Source of the DNA: Oscillospiraceae bacterium | Lineage (GTDB): Bacteria > Bacillota > Clostridia > Oscillospirales > Oscillospiraceae | Reading direction: 5' to 3' | Assembly: GCA_017631155.1 (NCBI GenBank) | Contig: JAGBTV010000090.1 | Span: 1-43,982, forward strand | DNA: 43,982 bases | Shown: one piece after another, positions 27,145 through 35,293 of the stretch | How the letters are laid out: every line of letters begins with the position of its first letter | Position numbering within the stretch: position 1 is the first letter of the stretch | Program-made: the position numbers and the translations under genes | Notes under the pieces: model-generated | Seen by the model: only the letters and a program-made list of their open reading frames with translations | Database searches by the model: none | What the model was told of the DNA's origin: nothing

Positions 27145-27531
27145 ATGAAGAAACTCGCTGTTAAGAAAAACGCTGAATGTATGGCTTGTCTTGAGTGCGT
27201 TCGCGCTTGCTCTGTTGCTTTTTATAAGGAGTTTGATCCGGATCTTAGTTGTATTCAAATCGTTGCTAAGGGTGCTGGCGCAAAGCCCATGACTTGCATT
27301 CAGTGTGGTAAGTGTATGAAGGCTTGTGAGCATGATGCTATTACCCAGAACCCCAAGACCGGTGTCTATATGATTAGCAAGAAGAATTGCGTTGGCTGTG
27401 GTAAATGTGTCGAAGTATGCCCGATGAAGGTCATGGTTTTGAAGCCCGAGAATCCTGCCACTAAGTGCATTGCCTGCGGTATTTGTGCCAAGGTTTGTCC
27501 TATGGAGATCCTCGAGATCGTTGAAAAGTAA
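27145..27531 (+). CDS. Polyferredoxin with four CxxCxxCxxxC motifs
   Basis: A 128-residue iron-sulfur protein. Four CxxCxxCxxxC motifs start at C12, C51, C82 and C108, making 16 motif cysteines, enough for four [4Fe-4S] clusters; a lone C36 is also present. This resembles electron-transfer subunits such as HycB/CooF/HydN, but no redox partner gene is adjacent. AAAGGAG (27127-27133) precedes the ATG at 27145; a GTG at 27133 overlaps the ribosome binding site and is less likely. It has its own promoter and terminator and is probably an abundant soluble electron carrier. Confidence 0.88.
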   Translation: MKKLAVKKNAECMACLECVRACSVAFYKEFDPDLSCIQIVAKGAGAKPMTCIQCGKCMKACEHDAITQNPKTGVYMISKKNCVGCGKCVEVCPMKVMVLKPENPATKCIACGICAKVCPMEILEIVEK

Positions 27532-27536
27532 TTTAT

Positions 27537-27568
27537 AAGCGGAGATACAGGAATTGTATCTCCGCTTT
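27537..27568 (+). terminator. Terminator after the polyferredoxin gene
   Basis: A 13-bp stem, AAGCGGAGATACA/TGTATCTCCGCTT, with a GGAAT loop and a short T/A tail, starting just after the stop codon. Confidence 0.85.
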
Positions 27569-27623
27569 AATCGTTCAAAGAGCCCCTGTTTATGTTTTAT
27601 GAAAACAGGTTAGTAATAGACTG

Positions 27624-27660
27624 AAAATCCCACCGATTCACAAGAATTGGTGGGATTTTA
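27624..27660 (+). terminator. Second hairpin terminator, orphan
   Basis: AAAATCCCACC (27624-27634) pairs with GGTGGGATTTT (27649-27659), extended inward by GATT/AATT. T's within the arm and A/T downstream make it look like an intrinsic terminator, but no gene stands immediately before it. It may end a small transcript. Confidence 0.65.
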
Positions 27661-27893
27661 TCATAAATTAAGAATATGGATTTTGTATCTGGCTATTTCC
27701 GTGTAAATGCTATAGATAAATAATTCTCATTTCTTTCAGACAACCATATATTATTAAATAATACAATCGTTATTGCAAAACTCTTTGCGGGAATTTCCTA
27801 ACGATAGAAAGTATTAATTTCGATACAGTTAAGATTGCATATTCAGATTTTGTATGATATAGTATAAAAGATATCATACACCCGGAGGCGTTT

Positions 27894-28805
27894 ATGATTG
27901 AATTAACTTGTTTACAACAGCATTTTACCGAACAGGGTTCGGATATTCCTTGCCGGTTTAACGAACCCTTATCTGAGCATACCTCATTTCGAATTGGTGG
28001 AAATGCAGAGATTATGGCTTTTCCCGAAAATTCCGAACAATTACAAAAACTCTTATTAATGTCCGCTGAATTGGACACAAAACCAGTTATTTTAGGCGCA
28101 GGAACAAATGTGCTGGCACCGGATGAAGGAGTTTCCGGCATTGTAATCTGTTTGAAAGATGCTCTTGACGGAATTGAAGTGTTGGATGGCCATCGTATCC
28201 GCTGCATGGCCGGTGTTACCATGACAAGAGCAGCCGTGTTTGCCGCCAATAACGGATTGACAGGTCTGGAGTTTGCCCATGGTATCCCCGGTACAGTGGG
28301 TGGTGGCATCTATATGAATGCCGGAGCATATGGCGGTGAAATCAGTGGTGTTTGTGAATGCGTCCAGGTGATGGATCCGCAAGGAAATATTCGTACTCTG
28401 GATAAGGCAGCTTTGAATTTTTCTTATCGACACAGCATGCTGAACAATTCAAGTGATGTGATAATCAGTGCGGTATTTCAGCTTGAGCCGGGGATAGTCA
28501 GCGATATCCGCGGTAAAATGAAGGAATTGATGACTAAACGCTCTGCTTCACAGCCGCTGGATATGCCTTCTGCCGGCTCTGCATTCAAACGACCTGTGGG
28601 GCACTATGCTGCTGCATTGATCGATCAAGCAGGCCTGAAAGGCCTGCGTGTCGGTGGTGCAGAAGTTTCCAGGAAGCATGCAGGATTTATTGTGAATTGT
28701 GATAATGCATCCGCAAATGATGTAAAAGAACTCATCCGTCAAGTAAGAGAACGGGTATGGTCTGATTGCGGTGTGTGGTTGGATCCGGAAATTAGAATTT
28801 GGTAA
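27894..28805 (+). CDS. murB: UDP-N-acetylmuramate dehydrogenase
   Basis: Reduces UDP-GlcNAc-enolpyruvate to UDP-MurNAc in peptidoglycan synthesis, using FAD and NADPH. The 303-residue protein has the FAD-binding PCMH fold (HTSFRIGGNAEIMAFP, VILGAGTNVL, GLEFAHGIPGTVGGGIYMNAGAYGGE) and a C-terminal MurB domain with GSAFKRP (catalytic Ser) and a late Glu in WLDPEIRIW; it is type IIb. GGAGG precedes the ATG. whiA follows 22 bases later. Confidence 0.97.
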   Translation: MIELTCLQQHFTEQGSDIPCRFNEPLSEHTSFRIGGNAEIMAFPENSEQLQKLLLMSAELDTKPVILGAGTNVLAPDEGVSGIVICLKDALDGIEVLDGHRIRCMAGVTMTRAAVFAANNGLTGLEFAHGIPGTVGGGIYMNAGAYGGEISGVCECVQVMDPQGNIRTLDKAALNFSYRHSMLNNSSDVIISAVFQLEPGIVSDIRGKMKELMTKRSASQPLDMPSAGSAFKRPVGHYAAALIDQAGLKGLRVGGAEVSRKHAGFIVNCDNASANDVKELIRQVRERVWSDCGVWLDPEIRIW

Positions 28806-28827
28806 TTATTTTAAGGAGGAATTGACG

Positions 28828-29742
28828 GTGAATATGTCCTTTGCTGCGAACTGCAAGGCTGAAATATGCCGCATTTTTCCGTCAAAAAAATGCTGCGCTG
28901 TCGCTCAGTGTTTTGGGATTTTACTGTTTTGCAACAACTTTTCCTCCTCTGTAATACGTATTTTTACCGAAAGTCGTGAATTCGCATCTTTTCTTCCCAA
29001 ACTGTTCAAAAAAGCTTTTTCTATCACTTTTGATCTGGTACCGTCTGAAGATACACAAGGTAAATTGATTTTCCAGATTTTTGATCCGGTTAAAATAAAT
29101 ATAATTATGAACACCTACGGCTTCAATCCGGATAATACCTTAGCACTACACATTAATTTTTCGGCCATTGAGGATGATTGCTGCCGTGCTGCTTTCTTGC
29201 GCGGCGCTATGCTGGCCGGGGGATCTGTTTCTGATCCGGCGAAAAGTTATCATATGGAAATCAGCACAACTCACAGTTTTGTAGCCAGAGAGGCCCGTGT
29301 ACTTATGTGGGAGGATCTTGGCTTTTATCCTAAGATTGCAACACGGGGTGGGGGACAGGTCCTATATCTGAAACAAAGTGATCAGATTTCTGACTTGCTT
29401 ACTTATCTTGGCGCACCTATTGCAGCCATGGGCATCATGGAGGCAAAGCTGGAAAAAGAACTGAACAACAAAGTAAACAGACGCTGCAATTGTGACGATG
29501 CAAATACCTCAAAGGTTGTGGAAGCAGCACAGGAACAATTGAGTGCCATTCGTGTCCTGAAAGAGCAGGGGAGACTGGATCGACTGCCACAAAAGCTGCA
29601 GCAAGCCGCAATTGCACGGGAACAGCATCCTGAGGCCTCGCTAACCGAGCTTGCAGCTTTGATGGAACCCCCAATTTCTAAACCCGCTATGAATCATCGT
29701 CTTAAAAAACTGGTAGAATCAGCAAAGGAGGCTGCATTATGA
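28828..29742 (+). CDS. whiA: DNA-binding protein WhiA
   Basis: A 304-residue protein with an N-terminal LAGLIDADG-like domain (about 1-190) and a C-terminal helix-turn-helix (about 220-304, including NRRCNCDDANTSKVVEAA and ASLTELAALMEPPISKPAMNHRLKKL). WhiA proteins influence cell division and chromosome segregation in Firmicutes. The start is GTG 28828, with GGAGG 8 bases upstream; an ATG six bases later is the alternative. It overlaps dnaE by four bases. In many relatives rapZ and yvcK lie between murB and whiA, but not here. Confidence 0.94.
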   Translation: MNMSFAANCKAEICRIFPSKKCCAVAQCFGILLFCNNFSSSVIRIFTESREFASFLPKLFKKAFSITFDLVPSEDTQGKLIFQIFDPVKINIIMNTYGFNPDNTLALHINFSAIEDDCCRAAFLRGAMLAGGSVSDPAKSYHMEISTTHSFVAREARVLMWEDLGFYPKIATRGGGQVLYLKQSDQISDLLTYLGAPIAAMGIMEAKLEKELNNKVNRRCNCDDANTSKVVEAAQEQLSAIRVLKEQGRLDRLPQKLQQAAIAREQHPEASLTELAALMEPPISKPAMNHRLKKLVESAKEAAL

Positions 29743-32700
29743 GTTTTGTGCATTTGCATGTCCACAGTGAATACAGCCTTCTTGACGGTGCTTGCAGAAT
29801 CCGCGGTATGATGGATCGTGTGAAGGAACTTGGCCAATCTGCTATTGCCATCACAGATCACGGTGTGATGTATGGATGTATTGATTTTTATAAAGCAGCC
29901 AAAGCCGCCGGCATCAAGCCTATTATCGGATGCGAAGTGTATGTTGCCCGCCGTAGTATTGAAGACCGTATTTTCGGTATTGATAATGACCCTTATCATC
30001 TCGTTTTGCTCTGTGAAAACCGAAAGGGTTATGAGAATCTGTGCAAATTAGTGTCCGAGGGATTTATTCACGGTTTTTACGGAAAACCGCGAGTGGATTT
30101 AGACCTTTTAGCTCGATATCATGAGGGCTTGATTGCGCTGTCTGCCTGTCTGGCCGGTGCAATTCCCCAACATCTTATGGATGAGGACTATACTGCTGCT
30201 CTTGAGTACGCCCGAAAGCTTGCCGATATTTTTGGTCCGGATAGATTTTATCTTGAGCTGCAAGATCACGGCATTGAAGAACAGAATGTTGTAAATCAAG
30301 GCATTCTGCGTCTATCGAGAGAAACAGGTTTGCCACTTGTTGTAACCAATGATGCCCATTATCTGCGTAAAGAGGACGCCAAGCTTCAGGATGTGCTGCT
30401 TTGCATCCAAACAGGAAAGACTGTGGACGACCCCAATCGCATGAAATTTACTGGGGAAGAATTTTACCTAAAGAGTGAAGAGGAATTGCGGAAGCTTTTC
30501 CCCAATTGTGATGAAGCCTTTGAAAACACCGTCAAAATTGCTGAAATGTGCAATTTGGAATTTGTTTTCAATCAATATCACTTACCGTCTTTTCCTGTAC
30601 CGGATGGATATACAAATGAAGATTACTTCCGCAAACTTTGTAATGACGGTTTTCAGGAACGCTATCCCAATGCCCCAAAGGATTACATAGATCGGTTAGA
30701 ATACGAAATTGGCGTCATCAGCCGAATGGGATACGTAAACTATTATCTGATTGTTTGGGACTTTATTCGTCACGCAAAAGAATCCGGTATTCCTGTTGGC
30801 CCCGGCCGTGGCTCCGGTGCAGCATCCATTGTTGCCTACTGTCTGCATATTACAGAAGTCGACCCCATGAAGTATGCACTGATCTTCGAACGTTTCCTGA
30901 ACCCGGAGCGCGTCAGTATGCCGGACTTTGATACCGATTTTTGCCAGGAGCGACGCGGGGAAGTAATTGACTATGTTACGGAGAAATACGGTCATGACCA
31001 TGTTGCACAGATTGCTACATTTGGTACCATGGCTGCAAGAGGCGCCATCCGTGATGTTGGCCGTGCATTGAATTTTTCCTATGCAGAAACAGATATTGTT
31101 GCAAAATTAGTGCCGACTACACTTCATATCACTTTAAAAGAGGCCTTGGAGGTTTCTCCAAAGCTGAAAGAAATGTATGATGAAGATGATCGCGTTAAGG
31201 AACTTATCGACACGGCTATGAGCCTGGAGGGCATGCCGCGCAACACATCCACCCATGCAGCCGGTGTTGTTATTACGGCTGAGCCTGTTGAAAATTATGT
31301 GCCGCTTAGCCGCAACGACGATACTGTTGTCACGCAGTACACCATGACTACCATCGAGGAACTGGGATTGTTGAAGATGGACTTCCTCGGTCTGAGAAAC
31401 CTGACAGTCATCAAGGATGCGCAGGATCAGATCAGAAGACATCATCCGGATTTTTCAATCGATGATATCCCCGATGATGATCCTGAAACCTTCGCTATGT
31501 TGGCAGAGGGTAAAACCCAGGGCGTTTTCCAGTTGGAATCTGCAGGCATAACCGGCGTTTGCGTGAATATGCGTCCTACTTCCATTGAAGATCTGACGGC
31601 TATTGTTGCACTGTATCGGCCAGGTCCTATGGATTCTATCCCCAGATTTATTGCAAACAAGTTGGATCCCCGGAAAATCACCTATAAGACGCCTCTGTTA
31701 GAGCCTATTTTGCGGGTCACTTACGGCTGTATCGTATACCAGGAACAGGTTATTGAAATTTTCCGTTCCTTAGGTGGATACACAATGGGACAAGCAGATA
31801 ACATTCGACGCGCTATCTCCAAAAAGAAGATGAATGTCATTGAGGCCGAGCGTAAAGTGTTCGTTTACGGTGACTCTGCACAGGGAATACCCGGTGCAAT
31901 ATCGAAAGGTGTTACAGAATCAGCTGCACAGTCCATTTACGACGAGATCGTTGATTTCGCAAACTACGCATTCAACAAGGCGCATGCAGTATGCTATGCG
32001 GTAGTTTCCTATCAAACTGCTTATCTTAAATGCCATTACCCCCGTGAGTATATGGCAGCATTAATGACCTCAGTTTTGGATTCTGCCATGAAGATATCCG
32101 GTTATATTGCTGAGTGTAAAGAAATGGGGATTTCCGTTTTAAAACCGGATATCAATCATTCAGATGACCCATTCATTGTAGAAGGCGATTCCATCCGTTT
32201 TGGTTTAGGTGCTGTTAAAAATGTTGGTCGCGGTCTTATTCGCAGTATGGTGGCAAAGCGCAACGAAGAGGGGCCGTTCCAATCTTTAGAAAACTTTCTG
32301 CAGCGTATGGGTGAAGGAGAACTGAACAAACGCGCTGTTGAAAACTTTATTAAATGCGGTGCCATGGATTGCTTTGGACATCGCCGCAGTGAACTTCTTG
32401 CTGTGTACGACATGATAATGGACAGTGTATCCTCCTCCAGAAAGAAGAATTTGGATGGTCAGATGGGGCTGTTCTCCATGTTGGACAAGTCGGATTCTGC
32501 TGTTGCAATTCCGATTCCGACACTTCCCGAGCTTAGCCCCGGAGATATGATGACCATGGAAAAGGAAACCACCGGTGTCTATATTTCCGGACATCCCATG
32601 GATGATTACCGCCAATATCTAAAGGGCACACATGTTGTAAGTATCGGTAGCTTGTTGGGAGAGGGGAGCACCTATCGTGACGATCAGATCGTCAGCGTTG

Positions 32701-33200
32701 CAGGTATCGTTCAAAACCTGAAAATGAAAACCACACGCAATAATTCCATGATGGCCTATGTTACTGTTGAGGATGATACCGGTTCTATTGAAATGTTGGC
32801 TTTTTCCAATGTTCTCGGGGAACATGGCGGTTATTTACGAGAGAATGCCGCTGTTGTGATTACAGGTAGACTTTCACTTCGCGATGATAAAGACCCGCAA
32901 ATTGTAATTAATCGCGCTCGACCCATTACGGATTATTCCGAGATGCCCCCCGCATTGAGACCTGCACCTGAACCGCAACCACAGCGTCCATTTGGTACAT
33001 TGTATTTGCGTCTGCCATCGGAAACTGATTCGCGCTATCGTAAAGTAAAAGCTATTTTGAATATGTTCCCGGGAGACCGTTCTGTCGTGTTGTTTTTTGC
33101 GGACACGCGTCAGCGCAGAGGAACACAAACCAGCTTTGACAGCCGTATGCTGGATGAGCTTACCGATGTGTTAGGTTCTGAAAATGTCGTTTTAAAATAA
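29739..33200 (+). CDS. dnaE: DNA polymerase III subunit alpha (DnaE)
   Basis: A C-family replicative polymerase of 1153 residues. An N-terminal PHP domain (about 1-200, starting HLHVHSEYSLLDGA), the polymerase core with catalytic aspartates in MPDFDTDF and in LKMDFLGLRN, the helix-hairpin-helix region and an OB fold (about 985-1070, VSVAGIVQNLKMKTT...YVTVEDDTGSIEML) are present. It begins with an ATGA overlap on whiA. In Firmicutes DnaE works beside PolC, extending RNA primers; polC is not in this window. Confidence 0.97.
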   Translation: MSFVHLHVHSEYSLLDGACRIRGMMDRVKELGQSAIAITDHGVMYGCIDFYKAAKAAGIKPIIGCEVYVARRSIEDRIFGIDNDPYHLVLLCENRKGYENLCKLVSEGFIHGFYGKPRVDLDLLARYHEGLIALSACLAGAIPQHLMDEDYTAALEYARKLADIFGPDRFYLELQDHGIEEQNVVNQGILRLSRETGLPLVVTNDAHYLRKEDAKLQDVLLCIQTGKTVDDPNRMKFTGEEFYLKSEEELRKLFPNCDEAFENTVKIAEMCNLEFVFNQYHLPSFPVPDGYTNEDYFRKLCNDGFQERYPNAPKDYIDRLEYEIGVISRMGYVNYYLIVWDFIRHAKESGIPVGPGRGSGAASIVAYCLHITEVDPMKYALIFERFLNPERVSMPDFDTDFCQERRGEVIDYVTEKYGHDHVAQIATFGTMAARGAIRDVGRALNFSYAETDIVAKLVPTTLHITLKEALEVSPKLKEMYDEDDRVKELIDTAMSLEGMPRNTSTHAAGVVITAEPVENYVPLSRNDDTVVTQYTMTTIEELGLLKMDFLGLRNLTVIKDAQDQIRRHHPDFSIDDIPDDDPETFAMLAEGKTQGVFQLESAGITGVCVNMRPTSIEDLTAIVALYRPGPMDSIPRFIANKLDPRKITYKTPLLEPILRVTYGCIVYQEQVIEIFRSLGGYTMGQADNIRRAISKKKMNVIEAERKVFVYGDSAQGIPGAISKGVTESAAQSIYDEIVDFANYAFNKAHAVCYAVVSYQTAYLKCHYPREYMAALMTSVLDSAMKISGYIAECKEMGISVLKPDINHSDDPFIVEGDSIRFGLGAVKNVGRGLIRSMVAKRNEEGPFQSLENFLQRMGEGELNKRAVENFIKCGAMDCFGHRRSELLAVYDMIMDSVSSSRKKNLDGQMGLFSMLDKSDSAVAIPIPTLPELSPGDMMTMEKETTGVYISGHPMDDYRQYLKGTHVVSIGSLLGEGSTYRDDQIVSVAGIVQNLKMKTTRNNSMMAYVTVEDDTGSIEMLAFSNVLGEHGGYLRENAAVVITGRLSLRDDKDPQIVINRARPITDYSEMPPALRPAPEPQPQRPFGTLYLRLPSETDSRYRKVKAILNMFPGDRSVVLFFADTRQRRGTQTSFDSRMLDELTDVLGSENVVLK

Positions 33201-33201
33201 C

Positions 33202-33230
33202 TTTCTTTTTTTGATCTGACATGCTATAAT
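33202..33230 (+). promoter_or_regulatory. Extended -10 promoter before the FG-GAP lipoprotein
   Basis: TGCTATAAT gives an extended -10 (TATAAT at 33225-33230). The -35 at 17 bases, TTTCTT (33202-33207), is weak. It would drive the lipoprotein-kinase cluster independently of dnaE. Confidence 0.6.
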
Positions 33231-33254
33231 TATATAGATTGGAGGTGATCGCAT

Positions 33255-34574
33255 TTGAAACGAACAATTAAAGTAACACTTATCATCGTATTGCTTACTG
33301 TAATGCTATGTGGTTGCAGTGTCCATACAATTAGTGATCTTTACTGTTTACCAATGCGATCTGAAGAGTATACAGGTCTCCAATCTGCAATTGACCAAAT
33401 TATGACAGGTCGTGAATACAGTGCACCGATTTCCGGTGAAAATCGCCAATCAGTCCAATCTGCTGATTTGGATGGTGATGGCAAAGATGAGTATATACTC
33501 TATGCAAAAAGCCAGGATGAAAAGCCTTTGCAAATTTTTATATTTTCTCTTGTTGACCAAGGATATATTCTTCTGGACACCATCGCATGCAACGGTTCTT
33601 CTTTCGAGCAGGTTGAGTATGTTCAGATGAATAACAGACCGGGACTGGAAATTGTCGTTGGCAGTCAGGTCAGCAATCAGGTTCTTCGCTCGGTAAGCGT
33701 ATATACACTGGTAAACAAGCAAATTGAGCAAGTAATGTCCAGTAGTTATACAAAATTTCTGTGCGGAGATTTGGACAAAGACAATTTATCTGAATTACTG
33801 ATATTGCGGCCAAGCACAGCGGATCCTAACAATGGAATCGCAGAGATGTTTGGCTTTGAAAGCAGCGTGTTGTCACGATCCCCAGAAGTCAATATGTCCG
33901 GATCTGCAGAAAGCATTAAACGCATCATGCTTGGTAAATTAAATGACGGTATTCGTGCTATGTATGTAGCCAGCAGTATCGATAACAGTACTTTAATCAC
34001 AGATGTTTATGCAGTGGTGAACGGTAACTTCACAAATGTTTCTCTTTCCAACGAATCGGGAACCAGCGTACAAACACTGCGAAATTACTATGTTTATGCT
34101 GATGACATCGATAATGACGGTGTATTGGAACTTCCCAGCTTGATAACGATGAAGACTAAGGAAGAGAATGAAGCCGAACGCCAGTATCTGATTCGTTGGT
34201 TTTCCATGACATCACAGGGCACTGAAGTTGACAAACAGTATACTTATCACAATTTTGTCGGTGGCTGGTTTATGCAACTGGACAAAGCATTAGCGACAAG
34301 GATTACCGTTACACAAAAGGGAAACAGCTATGAATTCAGCCTTTGGGATCAATCACTAACAGAGACAGAAAAGCTTTTTACAATCTATGTTCTTACCGGA
34401 CAGAAACGGGATGAACAGGCGGTCACAGATAATCGTTTTGCCATATACAAAACGGATACAACCATTTATGCAGGGGATCTTGAAGTCGCTTCTGCTGCAT
34501 ACGGTATTTCCAAAGAAAGTTTGATCCAAAGTTTCCAGTTGATCCTTCAGGACTGGAAGACAGGCGAGATATAG
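33255..34574 (+). CDS. FG-GAP/VCBS-like lipoprotein
   Basis: A 439-residue secreted lipoprotein with a TTG start after GGAGGTGATC. The signal peptide ends in LCGC with the lipidated cysteine at C21. The mature protein has repeated calcium-binding-like loops, DLDGDGKDEYIL, DLDKDNLSELLIL and DIDNDGVLELPSL, each in a roughly 60-100 residue repeat, as in FG-GAP/VCBS beta-propellers. It is likely a surface protein with ligand- or Ca2+-binding blades. It is cotranscribed with the response regulator (11-base gap), so it may sense for, or be controlled by, the two-component system. Specific function unknown. Confidence 0.8.
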   Translation: MKRTIKVTLIIVLLTVMLCGCSVHTISDLYCLPMRSEEYTGLQSAIDQIMTGREYSAPISGENRQSVQSADLDGDGKDEYILYAKSQDEKPLQIFIFSLVDQGYILLDTIACNGSSFEQVEYVQMNNRPGLEIVVGSQVSNQVLRSVSVYTLVNKQIEQVMSSSYTKFLCGDLDKDNLSELLILRPSTADPNNGIAEMFGFESSVLSRSPEVNMSGSAESIKRIMLGKLNDGIRAMYVASSIDNSTLITDVYAVVNGNFTNVSLSNESGTSVQTLRNYYVYADDIDNDGVLELPSLITMKTKEENEAERQYLIRWFSMTSQGTEVDKQYTYHNFVGGWFMQLDKALATRITVTQKGNSYEFSLWDQSLTETEKLFTIYVLTGQKRDEQAVTDNRFAIYKTDTTIYAGDLEVASAAYGISKESLIQSFQLILQDWKTGEI

Positions 34575-34585
34575 GAGGAACATCA

Positions 34586-35272
34586 ATGAAAAAAGTTCTA
34601 ATTATGGAAGATGAAGAAAATATTCGCAGCTTTGTTGTGATCAATTTAAGGCGTGCGGGCTATGAGGTGTTGGAAGCCGCTACCGGAATGCAGGCTTTGG
34701 AACGGATCCAGCAGCATCCTGATGTTGGCGTTGCTATTTTGGATATTATGCTGCCGGATATGGACGGATTTGAAGTTTGCCGCAGAATTCGTGCCAACAA
34801 CAAGCAGATGGGTATCATTATGCTTACCGCAAGAACCCAGGAGATGGATAAGGTTACCGGTTTGATGACCGGTGCGGATGACTATGTTACAAAACCCTTT
34901 TCTCCCGCAGAACTGACTGCACGAATTGATGCGTTGTTCCGTCGGCTCGGTGGCGAAAACGGTGCAACTTCTGAGCTTTTATCCCAGGGACCCTTTATCA
35001 TGAATACGCGCAATCATACTTTGGAAAAAGACGGAAACCGTATTCGTCTGACACAAGTTGAGTATTCTATTATGAAAGTATTTATGCAAAATCCCGGTCG
35101 CGCACTGTCTCGGGAAGATATTCTTTCTGCTGTGTGGGGGCGCGATTTTGAAGGCGACCTGAAGATCGTTGACGTAAATATCCGCAGACTTCGGATCAAG
35201 ATTGAAGATGATGCTACATCTCCTACCTATATCAATACTGTTTGGGGATTTGGTTATAAGTGGGGAAACTAA
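34586..35272 (+). CDS. OmpR/PhoB-family response regulator
   Basis: A 228-residue DNA-binding regulator. The receiver domain has the acidic pair E8-D9, phospho-acceptor D53 in ILDIMLPDMDG, and the lysine in YVTKPF near 103. The C-terminal winged helix (about 130-228) includes LTQVEYSIMKVFMQNPGRALSRED and VWGFGYKW. It is 21 bases upstream of its kinase. It resembles PhoP/YycF regulators, but a specific regulon cannot be assigned. Confidence 0.93.
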   Translation: MKKVLIMEDEENIRSFVVINLRRAGYEVLEAATGMQALERIQQHPDVGVAILDIMLPDMDGFEVCRRIRANNKQMGIIMLTARTQEMDKVTGLMTGADDYVTKPFSPAELTARIDALFRRLGGENGATSELLSQGPFIMNTRNHTLEKDGNRIRLTQVEYSIMKVFMQNPGRALSREDILSAVWGRDFEGDLKIVDVNIRRLRIKIEDDATSPTYINTVWGFGYKWGN

Positions 35273-35293
35273 ACTTGAGGAATTGAGGGTGCT

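Larger units (their letters stand above)
27532..27893. other. Intergenic region of 362 bases with three hairpins
   Basis: After the polyferredoxin terminator there is a CCTGTTT...AAACAGG hairpin around 27586-27609, then a second strong hairpin (27624-27659), then about 230 bases of A/T-rich sequence up to murB. No reading frame longer than a few codons with a ribosome binding site is visible. The murB promoter should lie near 27830-27870 (A/T-rich, TATGAT and TATAAA are present), but no clear -35/-10 pair stands out. The middle hairpins might mark a small RNA. Confidence 0.5.

Noticed and set aside
27770..28309. A 179-residue frame on the - strand over the start of murB
   Set aside because: Antisense to a clear MurB and without any recognisable domain.
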